Shown: positions 34,601 through 46,620, counted from the first letter of the stretch. The stretch: 64,000 bases of DNA from Charina bottae (GCA_023362775.1 JALMGJ010000015.1:8724501-8788500); one strand, 5' to 3'. Translations and numbers: made by a program. The notes: generated from the sequence alone by a model not told the origin.

Positions 34601-34815
34601 CACCTAGGCTGCATTTTTACATCATTACCATGTATTAAAATCTGTTGGGAGATGGTTAAAATCAGTGTGGAGATTGGTCATTTATAAAATAAAGAATAAA
34701 AAAGTAAGTCAGAGAGGTAGACTTCAATATTAGGCTTATGAGTAAGCATTGGTTTCTCACAAGGGCAGAGTGGAGACTTCCCATATGAGCTGAACTATGT
34801 ATGCCTATGTATCTA
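31680..34815. other. Unannotated AT-rich stretch
   Basis: 3.1 kb without a recognised repeat or exon. A GATG run at 31678-31708 follows the MITE. Confidence 0.35.
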
Positions 34816-34816
34816 T

Positions 34817-34818
<2 letters not shown>

Positions 34819-34880
<62 letters not shown>
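34819..34880. repeat. (CT)n(CA)n compound microsatellite
   Basis: TCTCTC run at 34819-34852 followed directly by CACACA to 34880. Confidence 0.97.
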
Positions 34881-34883
<3 letters not shown>

Positions 34884-37800
34884 CAGATACGACCCAGAGC
34901 TTGTTGTTGCATTCTGCTGTTATCTCACTTTGATTGAAGTATTTTGAAGATTTATCTGTAATTAACTTTAATAATATATAAATATATTATTTCTATACAT
35001 CATGTATATCTAATGGCATTGCATATATTTCTACAAATCTTTAATACTCTTGATGTTATTACTCCAAATTAAGTATTTCTTCATGCATAATATTTCCAAA
35101 AATGGCATCTCATTGTGGAACTTACCTGGCTTCATTTTGTACTGACTTGTTTGATTCTGATTCAATAGGAAGCTTAACAGTAATACTGATGATTTTAAAA
35201 ACTGTGAGATAGAATGAGAAATCAATCCAAATGGCCACCACAGAGCTATTGAACTTTCCAAGATTTCTATTTAAAAAACAATGAAAGAACAGAAACATCT
35301 ATTCAAATGAGTGTTTGGGGTAAAATCTACAAAAAAGATGTTCTGTATAAGCCTAAGTTCCTATGAACAGAATGGATGCATTTCTGATAGAATATTGCCT
35401 TTAGGCTTAAAAGACCACAATTCTAAACCCACTGAAACCTTGTGATTTCTATGGGATTACGGTTTCAGACCATTTTGCACATTACGTACATAAACGTCAG
35501 TGTTATAATGCACTTGGAAAAGCAACAGCATGGAATGATGAGGCCATGGTAGGGTATTAAGTGTTAATTCTGTCTTCCAGAAGCTAATTAAGGGAATGTA
35601 TTTTGCAATAATACAGATCTAGTAAACAGCCTCTAATGTCTGGACTTTGGCTATAAACCAGGCTTCTCCTTTATAATGTATGTGTCATAGATAGTCTGCT
35701 GTAAAGTGAATTCGAGTTTAGTGCATCTCTCAGGCTAAAGACACTGGTCTTGTTAATATTTCATTTAGTACATACTGTAGAGTCTCATTTATATCATGTC
35801 TATAATTAATGGTGATAGCTTAGGCACTGCCTTTACAAGGAGAGATCCCTGTATGTTGGTTGATGGATAATGAGAAAAAAAATTAGATAATTTCATTCAC
35901 CAGCAGCTTCTTGATCGTTAGTTAATCGCATTCATTGCCAGGGTAAATAATGCTGCCATTGTGTTTGTGACCATTTTAGAAGCACTTGATGGAAATAGAC
36001 TAGATTCAAAGCTAAACTATGTTTTTTAAGTAAATAAATAAAGGGACTTTTGTATTGTGCTACACTTAGCAGAATTCAGAGGGCCCATCTCCAAACCTTT
36101 GCCTTCTTTTGTCCAAAAATATATCTCAATATGCATGTGCTAACTATTCAAACACCTGTATTTTAAGAAAAATACAATTAAGCTGCCTTTCTCTTCTCCT
36201 ATGTAGATTGTAAATAAATGTAGATGTTCCTTTCCCCCTTCTTCCCCCAATGTGTAAATATTTGTAAATATTAACAAGCTATGCATGCTAATATTCTAGG
36301 CAATTTCAGGTACTTTTATAATCCAAAGGCATGTACTTGAACTGGTTTGTTAAAAAAAAAAAGAAATCTACTCGAACTCTTTAAAGCTTACTAGAAATTA
36401 AAAATTTGTTACTAGACTGTTTTTTTCCCAGCCTTTTGTGTGCATTACTTTTTAATTAATGTCCTTCCTTCTTATTTCTCTAGTAGGAGGTCTGAAGGCC
36501 CTCATCACTTATTTGGCACCCACAAATTAGAGTGCCAAAATATACTGTAAAGGCCAGAAAATTCTGAGCTATCTTCCCAAATCAAAAATGAATCTTTCCA
36601 TAGGAGTTGGCTCACAGAATCTAGAAATCCATACACAGCTGTATATTCCACCATCAAGTAGCTACCAAAACTAGTGACACAGGTATTTGCTTAAATTTAT
36701 GCCCATGATGCCCTACAGGTTGTCTTCTCACAATACTGTTGTGTGGAAGTTGGCATAATGTTGGTACTGATTTTACCCATACCACAAGTTGGAGTTTTCA
36801 TGAACGTTTATACACTATTTTGGGATAGCAATAAAGCCACTTAAAAACAATACTTGGTCAAAATAATGAATGATAACCCAAAGTCCTGAAAAGAATAACT
36901 GACGCAAATTTTTCATAATTCATTCTTAAATCACTGTGGATGATTTTGATACACCAACTCTGGCTAATAAATTTAAGGGCTCAGGGATATTACAATAAAT
37001 AAATACATAAATACATAAACTGCACTTATTTCTCATTAATTAGTTCTCAGACTAAGATCTAAGAGGTTCACAGAGGTTATTTTGGGGGGAGGGGGGAAAT
37101 CATACGATCCTGCCTGGGTATATAGTTTTATAGAAGGAAAGCCCATAACAGAGCTTCAAATGTAGATTCAGTATTAGAAAATGATAAAGCTTCTTGATCT
37201 GCAGAAAAGTTCATGAAAGGAAAAAAGGTTCCACATGAAGAAAATTTCAGTTCATGCTGTGCTAAAATCTACCTTGACATGTCTTCTTTGCTGACGGTGA
37301 TGAAGAAGGAAGAGGAGGAGGAGAAGGAGGAGGAGTTTTAAAATTATTCTCAGGATGCTTGAGAATTTCTTTCAATTTTCTCTTAACAGTGTTTTTGAGG
37401 TTAAGTTATTGCTGACATGGCAAAGCAAGTTATTAGTGGGAGTGGTGGCGGTGATGCTTCCTGTTACACGTTGTTCTAACACCCATAAGCCTCTCTGGCT
37501 ACTCACTTCCCATACATGGGAAGATTTCCCCTGACATTTTGTCATAGGTATGAATTGAAACATGGGAAGTCAGAGAGGTTGCAGACCAGTGGAGAAACAA
37601 TTATAAAATGAACGTTGGGTCAACCAAGCACACAATATGTCAACATTGGGTCAAACACACCAAATGTTACCCAAATTCCCTTCTGTCCAAACATCATTTT
37701 TTTCAAATGAAAGTGGATGAGAATTAATCTGGAAAAAAATACAAGATGATGATGATGATGATGATGATGATCCACAGCATTAGTTCCAAGAGACCATGAT

Positions 37801-38875
37801 CATTGAATATAATTAGGATGGCTTGAACCACTGTTGCAACGTGTCTCCTTCCAGCATCCCTTTGGTACACTGAAAGTCACTGGTTGTCATAGAAGAAAAC
37901 ATGGTTCTTTCACCAGTATTGACACAAAAGAAACAGAATTGGCTCTGGAAAGAATAGCATGGGAGGGAGAGGGAAGTTTTCCCTCTCCATCCCATTTTCA
38001 GGATGGAGTCAAGAGCATCAAAATGCCAGGTGTGACATGTGATCAAAGTTCCACCCCTTTATCAGGGGCATTACATACACCACACACAGGTAAAAGGGGT
38101 GGGGTTTTGATCACCCCCACTGTGCCACAGTTTTGACAGTGTTTACTCCCCAGTGTATGCACCTGAGGAAAGGCTCTTGGAAGAACATACCCCTCACACA
38201 TGACCCTTCACACTTGACCTTGAGCTTCCAATTTCAAATGGAGATCATGTGCCAAAAGAGATACTCCATGCTGACTTTTATAGTACTGAAATAAAATGAA
38301 ATATTTTTCTTTCAGGGCATCACTCAGACAGAACCAAAACTTGCTACTGAATGGGTTTACACTGTAAAATAGCCCAAAGGAACCTTATACCATTTCCTCA
38401 AGGCGCATAAAGAAAGTTTTCTTTTTGCTATCCACTCAACTAAAACAAAATGGTCACTGTGAGACTGCAATGCATGCATTTCATATTCAAGTAATAGCTG
38501 CAGAGCAGGACTGAAGTGGTGGGGAGGTTAAATCTTTTCCTCCCAACCTGAAACGTAACTCTAGTTGCTGTTTACACCGCAAAAGAAATTCTCTCTAGCA
38601 AACAAGAATCTTTCCAAAACTGTTGTCTTTCTCCAAGACAAGAGTTCAAGGGACACTTCCAGGCTTTACTTGAAATACACATAGCAACTTGCATTTTTGC
38701 TTGGTTTGTGAGAGGAAACAAAAGTGTGATTGTTCTTCCCAATTTCCTTCCCGATTCAACCTATCTTAGCACTACTTCCACAAGAAACCCATGCATGTTA
38801 ATTGCACGCACACCATTAATATTAATCCAATTTCTTCTATTTTTCATTTTCATTTGCTAGTTCTCTGTTTCAGGA
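34881..38875. other. Unannotated AT-rich stretch, possible conserved elements
   Basis: 4 kb without recognised transposons. 35520-36010 is non-repetitive and rich in AATTA/TAAT motifs. A GATG microsatellite lies at 37744-37771 and a GGA/GAA patch at 37305-37335. A 20-bp-arm imperfect inverted repeat sits at 38041-38112. Confidence 0.35.
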
Positions 38876-39060
38876 CCAGTTAAGATGTTGGACTAGCACT
38901 AGGAAAGCCGAGGTCCAAATCCACCTTAAGCTCTACAAACTTAGTGACTTTCTGCCAGTCAAACTATCTCACAGTATGGTTGCTGTGGCAGGAAGAAGAG
39001 AATGCTTTGTGCACTGTCCTGATTTCCTGGATGAAAGGTGGACTAGAAATCTGACAAAAC
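38876..39060 (+). mobile_element. Old tRNA-derived SINE, degraded
   Basis: AGTTAAGATGTTGGACTAGC at the head, the B-box-like GAGGTCCAAATCCACC near 38910-38925, then CTTAGTGACTTTCTGCCAGT and CTATCTCACAGTATGGTTG. The order matches the same head and body as the b-type SINE, but highly diverged. Confidence 0.6.
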
Positions 39061-40600
39061 AACATCAACAGCAGCAGCAAACAATGATTTGACTCTGTTT
39101 CCACAATGGCCAGAACCAATCATAGCAAAGCTAATTAAACTTGATGTAAATAGATAACTGAGCATTTAACTTTAGTGCCTAGTTCATGCTGTTGTAGATT
39201 TCTCAAAAAAAAAAAAAAAAAAGACTTAGAATATAGCTAGGAGGGGGAGAGATCCCAAATGCTTTTAATCCTCCAAGTTCTGGGCAAAGCTGCTTCTGCT
39301 TTAGTATCTATGGAAACCAAATGCAATGCAAAACTTTTTCAGGGAAAGCAAAACAGCTTTCATGCTAAAAGATGCTTCTCTTGGGTGAGGTGTATCTGGA
39401 TAAACAAATTAATTGACAGTATTTGCTTGACTTCTTAGGTTCCTCAAACTTAACTTGATGTCTCTAGAAGATCCTCCCAGTCCTTGAAGTCTTGTAAGAA
39501 GGCTTTTTATAAAGCTGATTTGACACGGAGGTTATGTTCACGTGAAACTGTGCTATCCTTCTAATAGAGGGTGCAGAAATGGTTCAGAGGATTATTATCT
39601 TTTGACAGACAAAACCTATTACCTTCTCCCTAGGAGGGCGAAGTTAGTTTTTTTTAAATTCATATAAAAATGGAATCAATTATCAATATCTGCATGGTTT
39701 CTCCAATTTGGTGGATGACAGCTCGTGCAACACTTCTGTTTTAAGTTTTTGTTTTTGTTTTAGTCAATTCTGGAAAACTCATGGTGATTTGACAATAGGC
39801 CTTCTTCAGTTAGGATGCTTCCACATTTTCTTTAAATTAACTCCCCCCTCCCGACATGCAATCTTCTCCTACAGAAAATTAGGGGGTTATTCATCTCCTC
39901 CCCCTCCGTTTGTTTGTTTGGGGCTTTTTTGCACAAACCAACCACTAGGATATTCTTCAGACCAAGTTGACGCAAGCATTGTTACTTGAACAACGTAACG
40001 GGACAAAGCACATATAAATGTTTCATTATTACTTCTGTCATAATGCTATTTTATTACAGGGCATTATATGGTGGCTGAGTTGCAAGCTATATAAAAATGT
40101 TGTTGATGGAAATAACATTTCTTGGAATGCTGCCTGTTGGTCAAATCTGTCCTGTTCTGTCAAAAAGTTCTTGAGATGTTTGAGTGCAAGCACTTCCACC
40201 ATCTCTTTAAAAGGGCCCTCTGGCTGTTTCTCCCAAGTCCTTTTCCATCATCTGAAAACAATTACATCTCATTGATCTCTTCCCCTTATTAAGCTATAAT
40301 TGTTTTACAGTTTAATATCGTTAGAATGTAAATGAAGCAAACCCTTGAGTAACTAATAGATTAACAGTCAGTTAAAAGCAGTAAAAACAGAATGTCCGTT
40401 AAATCTGAATAGGGGTTTACCTATGTGCATTTTGCATATTTGACACATTTTATGCATGGGTAAAATGGAAATGAGATTTTATGCATCTGTGTTTTACACA
40501 TTTCACACATGCATAAAATGGTAGATAGGATGTTATTCATGGACACAAGCATGTAGTATATGGACAAAATTGTCCATTGCATCAAAGGTCAATTACATTA
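39061..40600. other. Unannotated sequence
   Basis: No repeat or exon recognised. There is an 18-base A-run at 39206-39223. 40420-40530 holds two loosely similar ATTTTATGCAT-containing segments. Confidence 0.4.
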
Positions 40601-40615
40601 AACATTAATGTAATT

Positions 40616-40675
40616 AATTACATTACATTACATTACATTACATTACATTACATTACATTACATTACATTACATTA
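40616..40675. repeat. (CATTA)n pentanucleotide microsatellite
   Basis: Eleven perfect CATTA units from 40621 to 40675, flanked by degenerate ATTACATTAAACATTAATG and by ACATTGCATTAAAAC copies. Confidence 0.97.
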
Positions 40676-40969
40676 AAACAAAACATTGCATTAAAACAAA
40701 AGTGAGCTGTAGTTTGTCTCTTTTCGAAATTGTGTGTTCCAGTCATGATGAACTAGAATGGAACATTTATAACATGTATTTAACACAGTATATTAGCAAC
40801 ACTATGTCTACGCCTATAGATGAGGGCCAGCAAGTTTCTTTTTCAGCCGGCACTTAAAAAGAATAATGCTTGTCAGCAGCGCTCATGTGAAGCGGGCTAC
40901 AATTGCATGAAACATCTTATTGGAAATACCAAGGTGACCTAAAGGAAAGCATGCTATATTTCAAAAAGA

Positions 40970-41146
40970 GTTATAGCCCATGATAGACCACAACTGTCAC
41001 GTGCAGACGGTCTTGGGTTCAATTCTTAGCATTTCTTGGTGGAGCTAGACATGTTCTTCTGTGAAATCATGGCAAGCCAATGCAAGTCAGAGCAAGTGAG
41101 CCGGCTAGACTCAATAAAAGTTGTACTTGTCTAAGATAGGTTACCA
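40970..41146 (+). mobile_element. Old tRNA-derived SINE, degraded (second family)
   Basis: The head ends in CACGTGCAGACGG followed by the B box GGTCTTGGGTTCAATTC at 41009-41025. Downstream, GGTGGAGCTAGACATGTTC and GCTAGACTCAATAAAAGTTG resemble a common reptile tRNA-SINE body. Promoter A box poorly preserved. Confidence 0.55.
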
Positions 41147-41204
41147 CTTTTGAGGTGGGGGTGGGGGTGGTAAGCAAAGTCTTTCATATTTCAGATGTTA
41201 CAGA

Positions 41205-41290
41205 AGTACAATTTCCAGTATCCTTCATTGGCCATGCTTGCCAGAACCACTAGAAGTTGAGGCTCATCAACAACTAGAGTGTCACAGGAG
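41205..41290. mobile_element. MITE fragment, degraded
   Basis: GTACAATTTCCAGTATCCTT and GGCCATGCTTGCCAG match the central part of the palindromic TTGTAGTCCAA MITE. No termini or TSD preserved. Confidence 0.45.
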
Positions 41291-41860
41291 GTCCCCTGCT
41301 ACTTAACATCTCTTGACTTACACTGATTTAACCTCACAATACCATTATATCAACTGTTTTGTGCACATAGCCTATGCACTTTGGGGGATCCAAGGAACTG
41401 GATGGTCATCTCTCTTCCAAGCTTTCGAATCCTTGTGCTCTGGGGAACCTTTTTGTGTGTTTTTTCTTGTTTTCAAGTTGATCATCAACCGACTCTGCTT
41501 TGTGTGAGCAGACAAGTCATTTGAATGTGCACCCACCGTTATAATGGCCTGAGTGACAGCAAAGCTAGATAAACTCAAGCATGTAACAGAGCTAGGAACA
41601 ATCTGGGCATTCCTTTTATTCATTCCACTAGCTTGAAATAATTTGGCAGTCAAGGACACAACACTTTGGACTCATCTGTTGGAGTAGAACACCTTGCTGG
41701 CAGGGTGGGATTGCAAGGAGATGAGGGTAAGCAACTGGGACGGTCACTCTCTCATCTGCAGGGGGCTTATTATTCACATTTTCTTCCAAGCCCCCAAAGA
41801 TCTCATTGCTACAGAACACCAGTTTCCAGAGCACCCTGTGGCTGCTGTATGGAATAGTTA
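41291..41860. other. Unannotated sequence
   Basis: No repeat or exon recognised. Confidence 0.4.
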
Positions 41861-41865
41861 ATTCT

Positions 41866-41915
41866 ATGCAAAATAATAAAATAAAATAAAATAAATAAAA
41901 TAAAATAAAATACAA
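41866..41915. repeat. (AAATA)n / (AATA)n microsatellite
   Basis: AATAAAATAAAATAAAATAA-type run with one ATAAATA interruption. Confidence 0.95.
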
Positions 41916-41967
41916 AAGCAACACCCTGAGTATCAAGTTTGTCACCACATCATCCAAAAGAAGGTAA

Positions 41968-42740
41968 GAGGAAGTTTCTTAGGAGAAGCTGAGGAGCCTT
42001 AGGATGAAGGTGAAAGAAGAAAGTGCAAACGCTGGGTTGCAGTTAAACCTCAAAAAAAACAAAACCAACAAGATTATGGCAACCAGCTTGATTGATAACT
42101 GGCAAATAGAGGGAGAAAATGTGGAGGCAGTGACAGACTTTGTATTTCTAGGCGCAAAGATTACTGCAGCCAGGAAATCAGAAGACGTCTACTTCTTGGG
42201 AGGAGAGCAATGGCAAATCTCGATAAAATAGTTAAGAGCAGAGACATCACACTGACAACAAAGGTCCGCATAGTTAAAGCAATGGTATTCCCTGTAGTAA
42301 CCTATGGCTGTGAGAGCTGGACCATAAGGAAGGCTGAGCGAAGGAAGATAGATGCTTTTGAACTGTGGTGTTGGAGGAAAATTCTGAGAGTGCCTTGGAC
42401 TGCAAGAAGATCAAACCAGTCCATACTCCAGGAAATAAAGCCAGACTGCTCACTTGACGGAATGAGGCAAAACTGAAGTACACATAATGAAGTACACATA
42501 ATGAATGAAGGCCACATAATGAGAAGACAGGATACCCTGGAGAAGATGCTGATGCTAGGGAAAGTGGAAGGCAAAAGGGAGAGAGGCCGACCAAGGGCAA
42601 GATGGATGGATGATATTCTGGAGGTGATGGACTCGACCTTGGGGGAGCTGGGAGTGGCGACGGCCGACAGGAAGCTCTGGCGTGGGCTGGTCCATGAAGT
42701 CATGAAGAGTCGGAAGCGACTGAGCGAATAAACAACAAAA
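41968..42740 (+). mobile_element. BovB (RTE-clade) LINE, 3' third, broken ORF
   Basis: Consecutive frames encode the BovB C-terminal region in order: KVKEESANAGLQLNLKK, EAVTDFVFLGAKITA, then after a frameshift NLDKIVKSRDITLTTKVRIV, MVFPVVTYGCESWTIRKAER, FELWCWRKILRVPWTARRSN. After a small local duplication at 42472-42505 it continues MRRQDTLEKMLMLGKVEGKR, RGRPRARWMDDILEVMD and GLVHEVMKSRKRLSE. It terminates in the family 3' end GAATAAACAACAAA. The N-terminal endonuclease and RT catalytic domains are absent. At least two frame breaks make it a pseudogene; by sequence it is close to the 811 and 61845 copies. Confidence 0.93.
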
Positions 42741-42912
42741 AAGACCATTCTTAGATGTTTGAAATGTATTCCCCTGCCTTTCCATGAAAATGTTCTCCAA
42801 AACAATATGGAAAACAACCAAGTATGTGCCACACATATAAAAAGTTTTATTTATGTGCGTTGATTGTTTATGTATGTATATGCTCTGTGTGTGTGTGTTT
42901 ATACACATATGT

Positions 42913-44616
42913 CATCATTCATCATCATCATCATTGGCGATCACTCGTAGCCGAGTAAGATTGTCTTCCAAAGGTAAAATTTTAACAGTGGATCCGTAAG
43001 TGGCTGTAAAGGCCAATTCTGGATCCGCACAACCTCCCACAATGAGGGCATAGGTTTCCGGGTGGGAGACGGTCATGATGAGGGTTTGCTTGACGTGCCT
43101 TCCTTTTAGCTCTTTTCTCCCTTTCACCCTGTACTCGTGCTTCTTCAAAGTCCATAGCGCCTTTAATAAAGGCTGACCTCCAATTGAAACGCTCATGAGT
43201 TATGGCTTCCCAGTTCTCAATGCTGATATTTTTTTAAATTAGCTTTGAGAGTGTCTTTGAATCGCTTTTGCTGTCCACCAATATTCCGTTTTCCATTCTT
43301 AAGTTGGGAGTAAAGTAGCTGCTTTGGAAGACGATGGTCAGGCATTCGAACAACATGGCCGGTCCAGCAAAGTTGATGTTGGATGATCATTGTTTCAATG
43401 CTGGTGGTTTTCGCTTCTTCTAATACGCTAACATTAGTCCGCCTATCTTCCCAAGTAATTTGCAGAATTTTTCGGAAGCAGTGTTGATGGAATCTTTCAA
43501 GAAGTTGGAGGTGGCGTTTGTAGAGGGTCCATGTTTCACAGGCGTACAGAAGGGTTGGTAGTACAATGGCTTTGTAAACAAGCATTTTGGTCTCCCTGCG
43601 AATGTCCCGATCCTCAAACACTCTACGCTTCATTCGGGAGAAAGCTACACTCGCAGAGCTCAGGCGATGCTGAATTTCAGCGTCGATGTCGGCTTTTGTA
43701 GATAAATGGCTGCCGAGATAAGAAAAGTGGTCGACATTTTCTAGTGACACACCTTTAAGCTGGACTGACGGCGCTGCGAAGGGATTGGTTCGAACTTGCT
43801 GGTAAAGCACTTTGGTTTTTTTAATGTTAATCGAGAGGCCGAGCTTTTCATATGCTTCTGCAAAGATGTTTAGGATAGTTTGAAGATCTTCCTCGGAGTG
43901 TGCACAGACTACATTATCATCAGCATATTGAAGTTCTATAACAGAAGTTGTAATTACCTTATTTTTTGCTTTCAGCCTACTAAGATTAAAAAGCTTTCCA
44001 TCTGTTCGATATATAATTTCTACACCAGTAGGAAGTTTCTCTTCAACAAGGTGTATAATCATAGCGATGAAGATAGCGAATAAGGTTGGAGCAATAACAC
44101 ATCCCTGTTTAACGCCGGATTCCACTTTAAATGGATCGCTTTGAGAGCCATTGTTATCCAGGATTGTTGCCATCATGTCGTCATGGAGTAGCCGCAAGAT
44201 GTTCACAAATTTATCAGGGCATCCGATTTTCAGAAGGATGGTCCAGAGAGCATTACGATTTACAGTATCAAAAGCTTTAGTCAGATCAATAAATGCCATG
44301 TACAGAGGGTGGTTTTGCTCCTTGCATTTTTCTTGAAGCTGTCGTGCAGTGAAGATCATATCCACTGTTCCCCTGGAAGGGCGGAAGCCATTTTGCGTTT
44401 CAGGGAGGATGTCTTCTGATATAGATAGGAGACGGTTTGCGATGATCTTTGCCAGGATTTTGCCTGCTGTAGCTAGAAGGGAGATGCCTCAATAGTTTCC
44501 ACAGTCTGTTCTATCACCCTTTTTAAAGAGAGTGATAATTATGGCATCCCTAAAGTCTGCTGGAATCTTCTCCCTCAGCCAGATTTTTTCGATGAGCTTA
44601 TGAAGTTGTATATACA
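42913..44616 (-). mobile_element. RTE-like LINE (non-BovB), 5'-truncated, 1.7 kb
   Basis: Minus-strand insertion flanked by a 13-bp TSD, TATACACATATGT, at 42900-42912 and 44617-44629. It encodes the RT core (separate entry), a C-terminal C2H2 zinc finger at 42988-43050 in another frame, and ends in a (GAT)n tail at 42913-42933. The endonuclease half is missing, consistent with 5' truncation. The family, with its RLPKQLLY..L.NGKR and SRIGLxSHLR ends, is common in vertebrates and invertebrates. I place it near RTE but am not certain of the clade. Confidence 0.88.
43217..44615 (-). pseudogene. LINE reverse transcriptase, truncated, near-intact frame
   Basis: Open from 44365 to 43217 (382 codons from the first Met), and the same frame continues upstream to the truncation point, interrupted by a single TGA at 44489-44491. 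The stop sits where the family has Arg in NYRGISLL, so CGA changed to TGA, a CpG decay. RT motifs in order: ITLFKKGDRTDC, QNGFRPSRGTVDMIF, then FIDLTKAFDTV (first catalytic Asp), GVKQGCVIAPTLFAIF, and LQYADDNVV (catalytic Asp pair). After that come FSYLGSHL, YACETWTLYKRH, then WTGHVVRMPDHRLPKQLLY. It would polymerise cDNA from its own 3' end at a nicked target. The frame is lost near 43230 at an A-run, after which residues resembling IENWEAITHERFNWRSA appear in another frame. Not a host gene. Confidence 0.9.
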
Positions 44617-44629
44617 TATACACATATGT

Positions 44630-45075
44630 ATAAACCCTAAAACTGGAAAAAAATGCATATATGTCTACTGATGTTATCAGCAGTCTTCCTGTGGGTCCTC
44701 TCTCTGCCCACCCACCCTGCCACCTTCATAAATCTGCTCCAGAATTTTTGGGAAGCCACCGGACCTGATCTTGGATTGGAGAGGAAGGAGGTGCTACGGC
44801 TTGCTGGTGTGGGAAAAACACCTGCATAACCTCATGTGGATTTTCTTTGCACGTTCAAATTTCTCCAGAAAGAAGAGAGAACAAATTCAATGAGAGAAAT
44901 GAGTTGCTAGGGGTATTTAAAATAAAACTGAGCATCCCTATTGATATTCTGATATTCATCATTCTGCTCATCTTTGTGATTTTGTTTTTTAAAGCCAAAC
45001 CTTGCCATTCCCATTGAAAGTGCAGAGTTGTTTCCAAAAACAAAAACATTAATGTACATTTTAACAAATAACCTT
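44630..45075. other. Unannotated sequence
   Basis: No repeat or exon recognised. Confidence 0.4.
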
Positions 45076-45080
45076 ATTTC

Positions 45081-45081
<1 letters not shown>

Positions 45082-45114
<33 letters not shown>
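45082..45114. repeat. (AAT)n microsatellite
   Basis: About eleven ATA/AAT units, followed by a short repeat of TTAATAATTTC. Confidence 0.95.
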
Positions 45115-45115
<1 letters not shown>

Positions 45116-45470
45116 TAATAATTTCTTAATAATTTCTAAGAAAGATGACAGATTAAAGCAACAGGAGCAGAATTGTGTGAGGGTGATCACATAAAAAAAA
45201 GATCTGTTGAACAGTCCTATGGCCTGTTAATAACAGTCAAGCACACTCATAGTTTTCATTAAGTTTTATTCTGCCCCATATTCCATTTTTAAAGTTGTTT
45301 CTTGCTTCATAGATTTTGTCCCACCATAATTGATATAAACAGTAATTTTTGTACATTGAAGGACATAGGTAACATTCTCATGCTAGTTATAGAAACATCA
45401 CTATATCAGGTCCACTGGAGTAGATGATTGAGAGATAGAGTCAGGGGAAGTGAAGATGGTGGCCACATGC
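45115..45470. other. Unannotated sequence
   Basis: No repeat or exon recognised. Confidence 0.4.
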
Positions 45471-45472
45471 CC

Positions 45473-45706
45473 TTTATACATGTGTTGAAGCACCCACACA
45501 AAAAGGGTGGGGTGTGATAACCCTCAGTGTCAGAATTCCCAACAAAGAAATCCCTCAGGCAGTTACTCAAAAGGATCCATTTATTCAGGATTAGTACACT
45601 TCAGGGCAGCAGAAGCCTCGAATAACTGTTTTCGCGCCAAAAAGAGCCTTATCAAAGCAACATACATTTATACATGTGTTGAAGCACCCACACAAAAAGG
45701 GTGGGG
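45473..45706. repeat. 40-bp direct repeat flanking an LTR-like segment
   Basis: The same 40 bp (starting TTTATACATGTGTTGAAGC) occurs at 45473-45512 and 45667-45706 with no mismatch seen. The 154 bp between include TGTCAGAATTCCCAACAAAG at 45528 and, on the minus strand, an AATAAA signal at 45580-45585. A TG...CA-type LTR end with a poly(A) signal is possible, but the other end is not identifiable. Alternatively a 194-bp tandem duplication. Confidence 0.5.
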
Positions 45707-46009
45707 CTTTGATCACACAGTTGTGGTCACCATCTCAACTTTGACTCCTGGACACAGATATTGACTCTACTTTAATAAATAGGCAACAACCTGGAAACCA
45801 TTCAGTGCTTATGAGTTTATTATAATTTTCCTTCAAAAAAGATTTAATTGCTTCAGTTTAAATTGCTTTCAAATGGGTGGCAGGAAAAAAAAGAACATTA
45901 GATATGATCAGTTTTAGAACTGATTGGCTCACTGAATTCATTGAACTCATTGAGTTATCTGGAAACCATCTATTCTTCTTCTTCCTATTATTATTACTGC
46001 TCCTCCTAT

Positions 46010-46620
46010 TAGATTGCTCTTCCTCCCACAGGAGTTCAGAGCAGTTTATAATAATTTATAACAATTCAATAATTTAAGAAGTGTTGAATAAACCCTTCAC
46101 AAACTAACAAAGCTGATGGGTAATAAATATTTTAAAAAATAATAAATAAAGCAAAATTAATCTCTAAGGAAAGCAAAATAATAGACACTCTTAAAGGCAT
46201 GCTAGTTCTCGCATAATTGTTATCCCATAAATACTGGAAGTGGGGAGGCCAGCTGAACTTCCCTCCAAATGGAGTTGTATAATTAGGGGGCTGCGACTGA
46301 GAAGGCCCTGTTCCTGACAAACTTGAGGGCCCACAAGAAGGACTTCCCAGATGATCTTAATATATGAGGTGGATGATATGGGAGGAAGCAACCTTTAAGT
46401 ACTAACATGATATGTTCTTTAGGGCTTTACAGACTGATGCCAATGTCTTAAATGGTTCATAAGGAACCATGTTGGTGCCTTCAGGATCGTTGTTATGCGA
46501 TTGCATTTGGCTTTCCCATTTAAATATTGGAAAACTACCTTCTGCACCAATGCAGCTACCAAACCATCTGATTCTTCTGATAAGAAATCTCTAGAATAAC
46601 CAGAAAGCCACAACAGGAAC
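46010..46620 (-). mobile_element. L2/CR1-clade LINE 3' fragment, degraded
   Basis: In the minus direction it carries the family's 3' region (complement of GGAGTTGTATAATTAGGGGG, GAGAAGGCCCTGTTCCTGAC and TTAGGGCTTTACAGACTGAT), ending near TCCTCCCACAGGAGTTCAGA. Translation is broken throughout. Confidence 0.6.
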
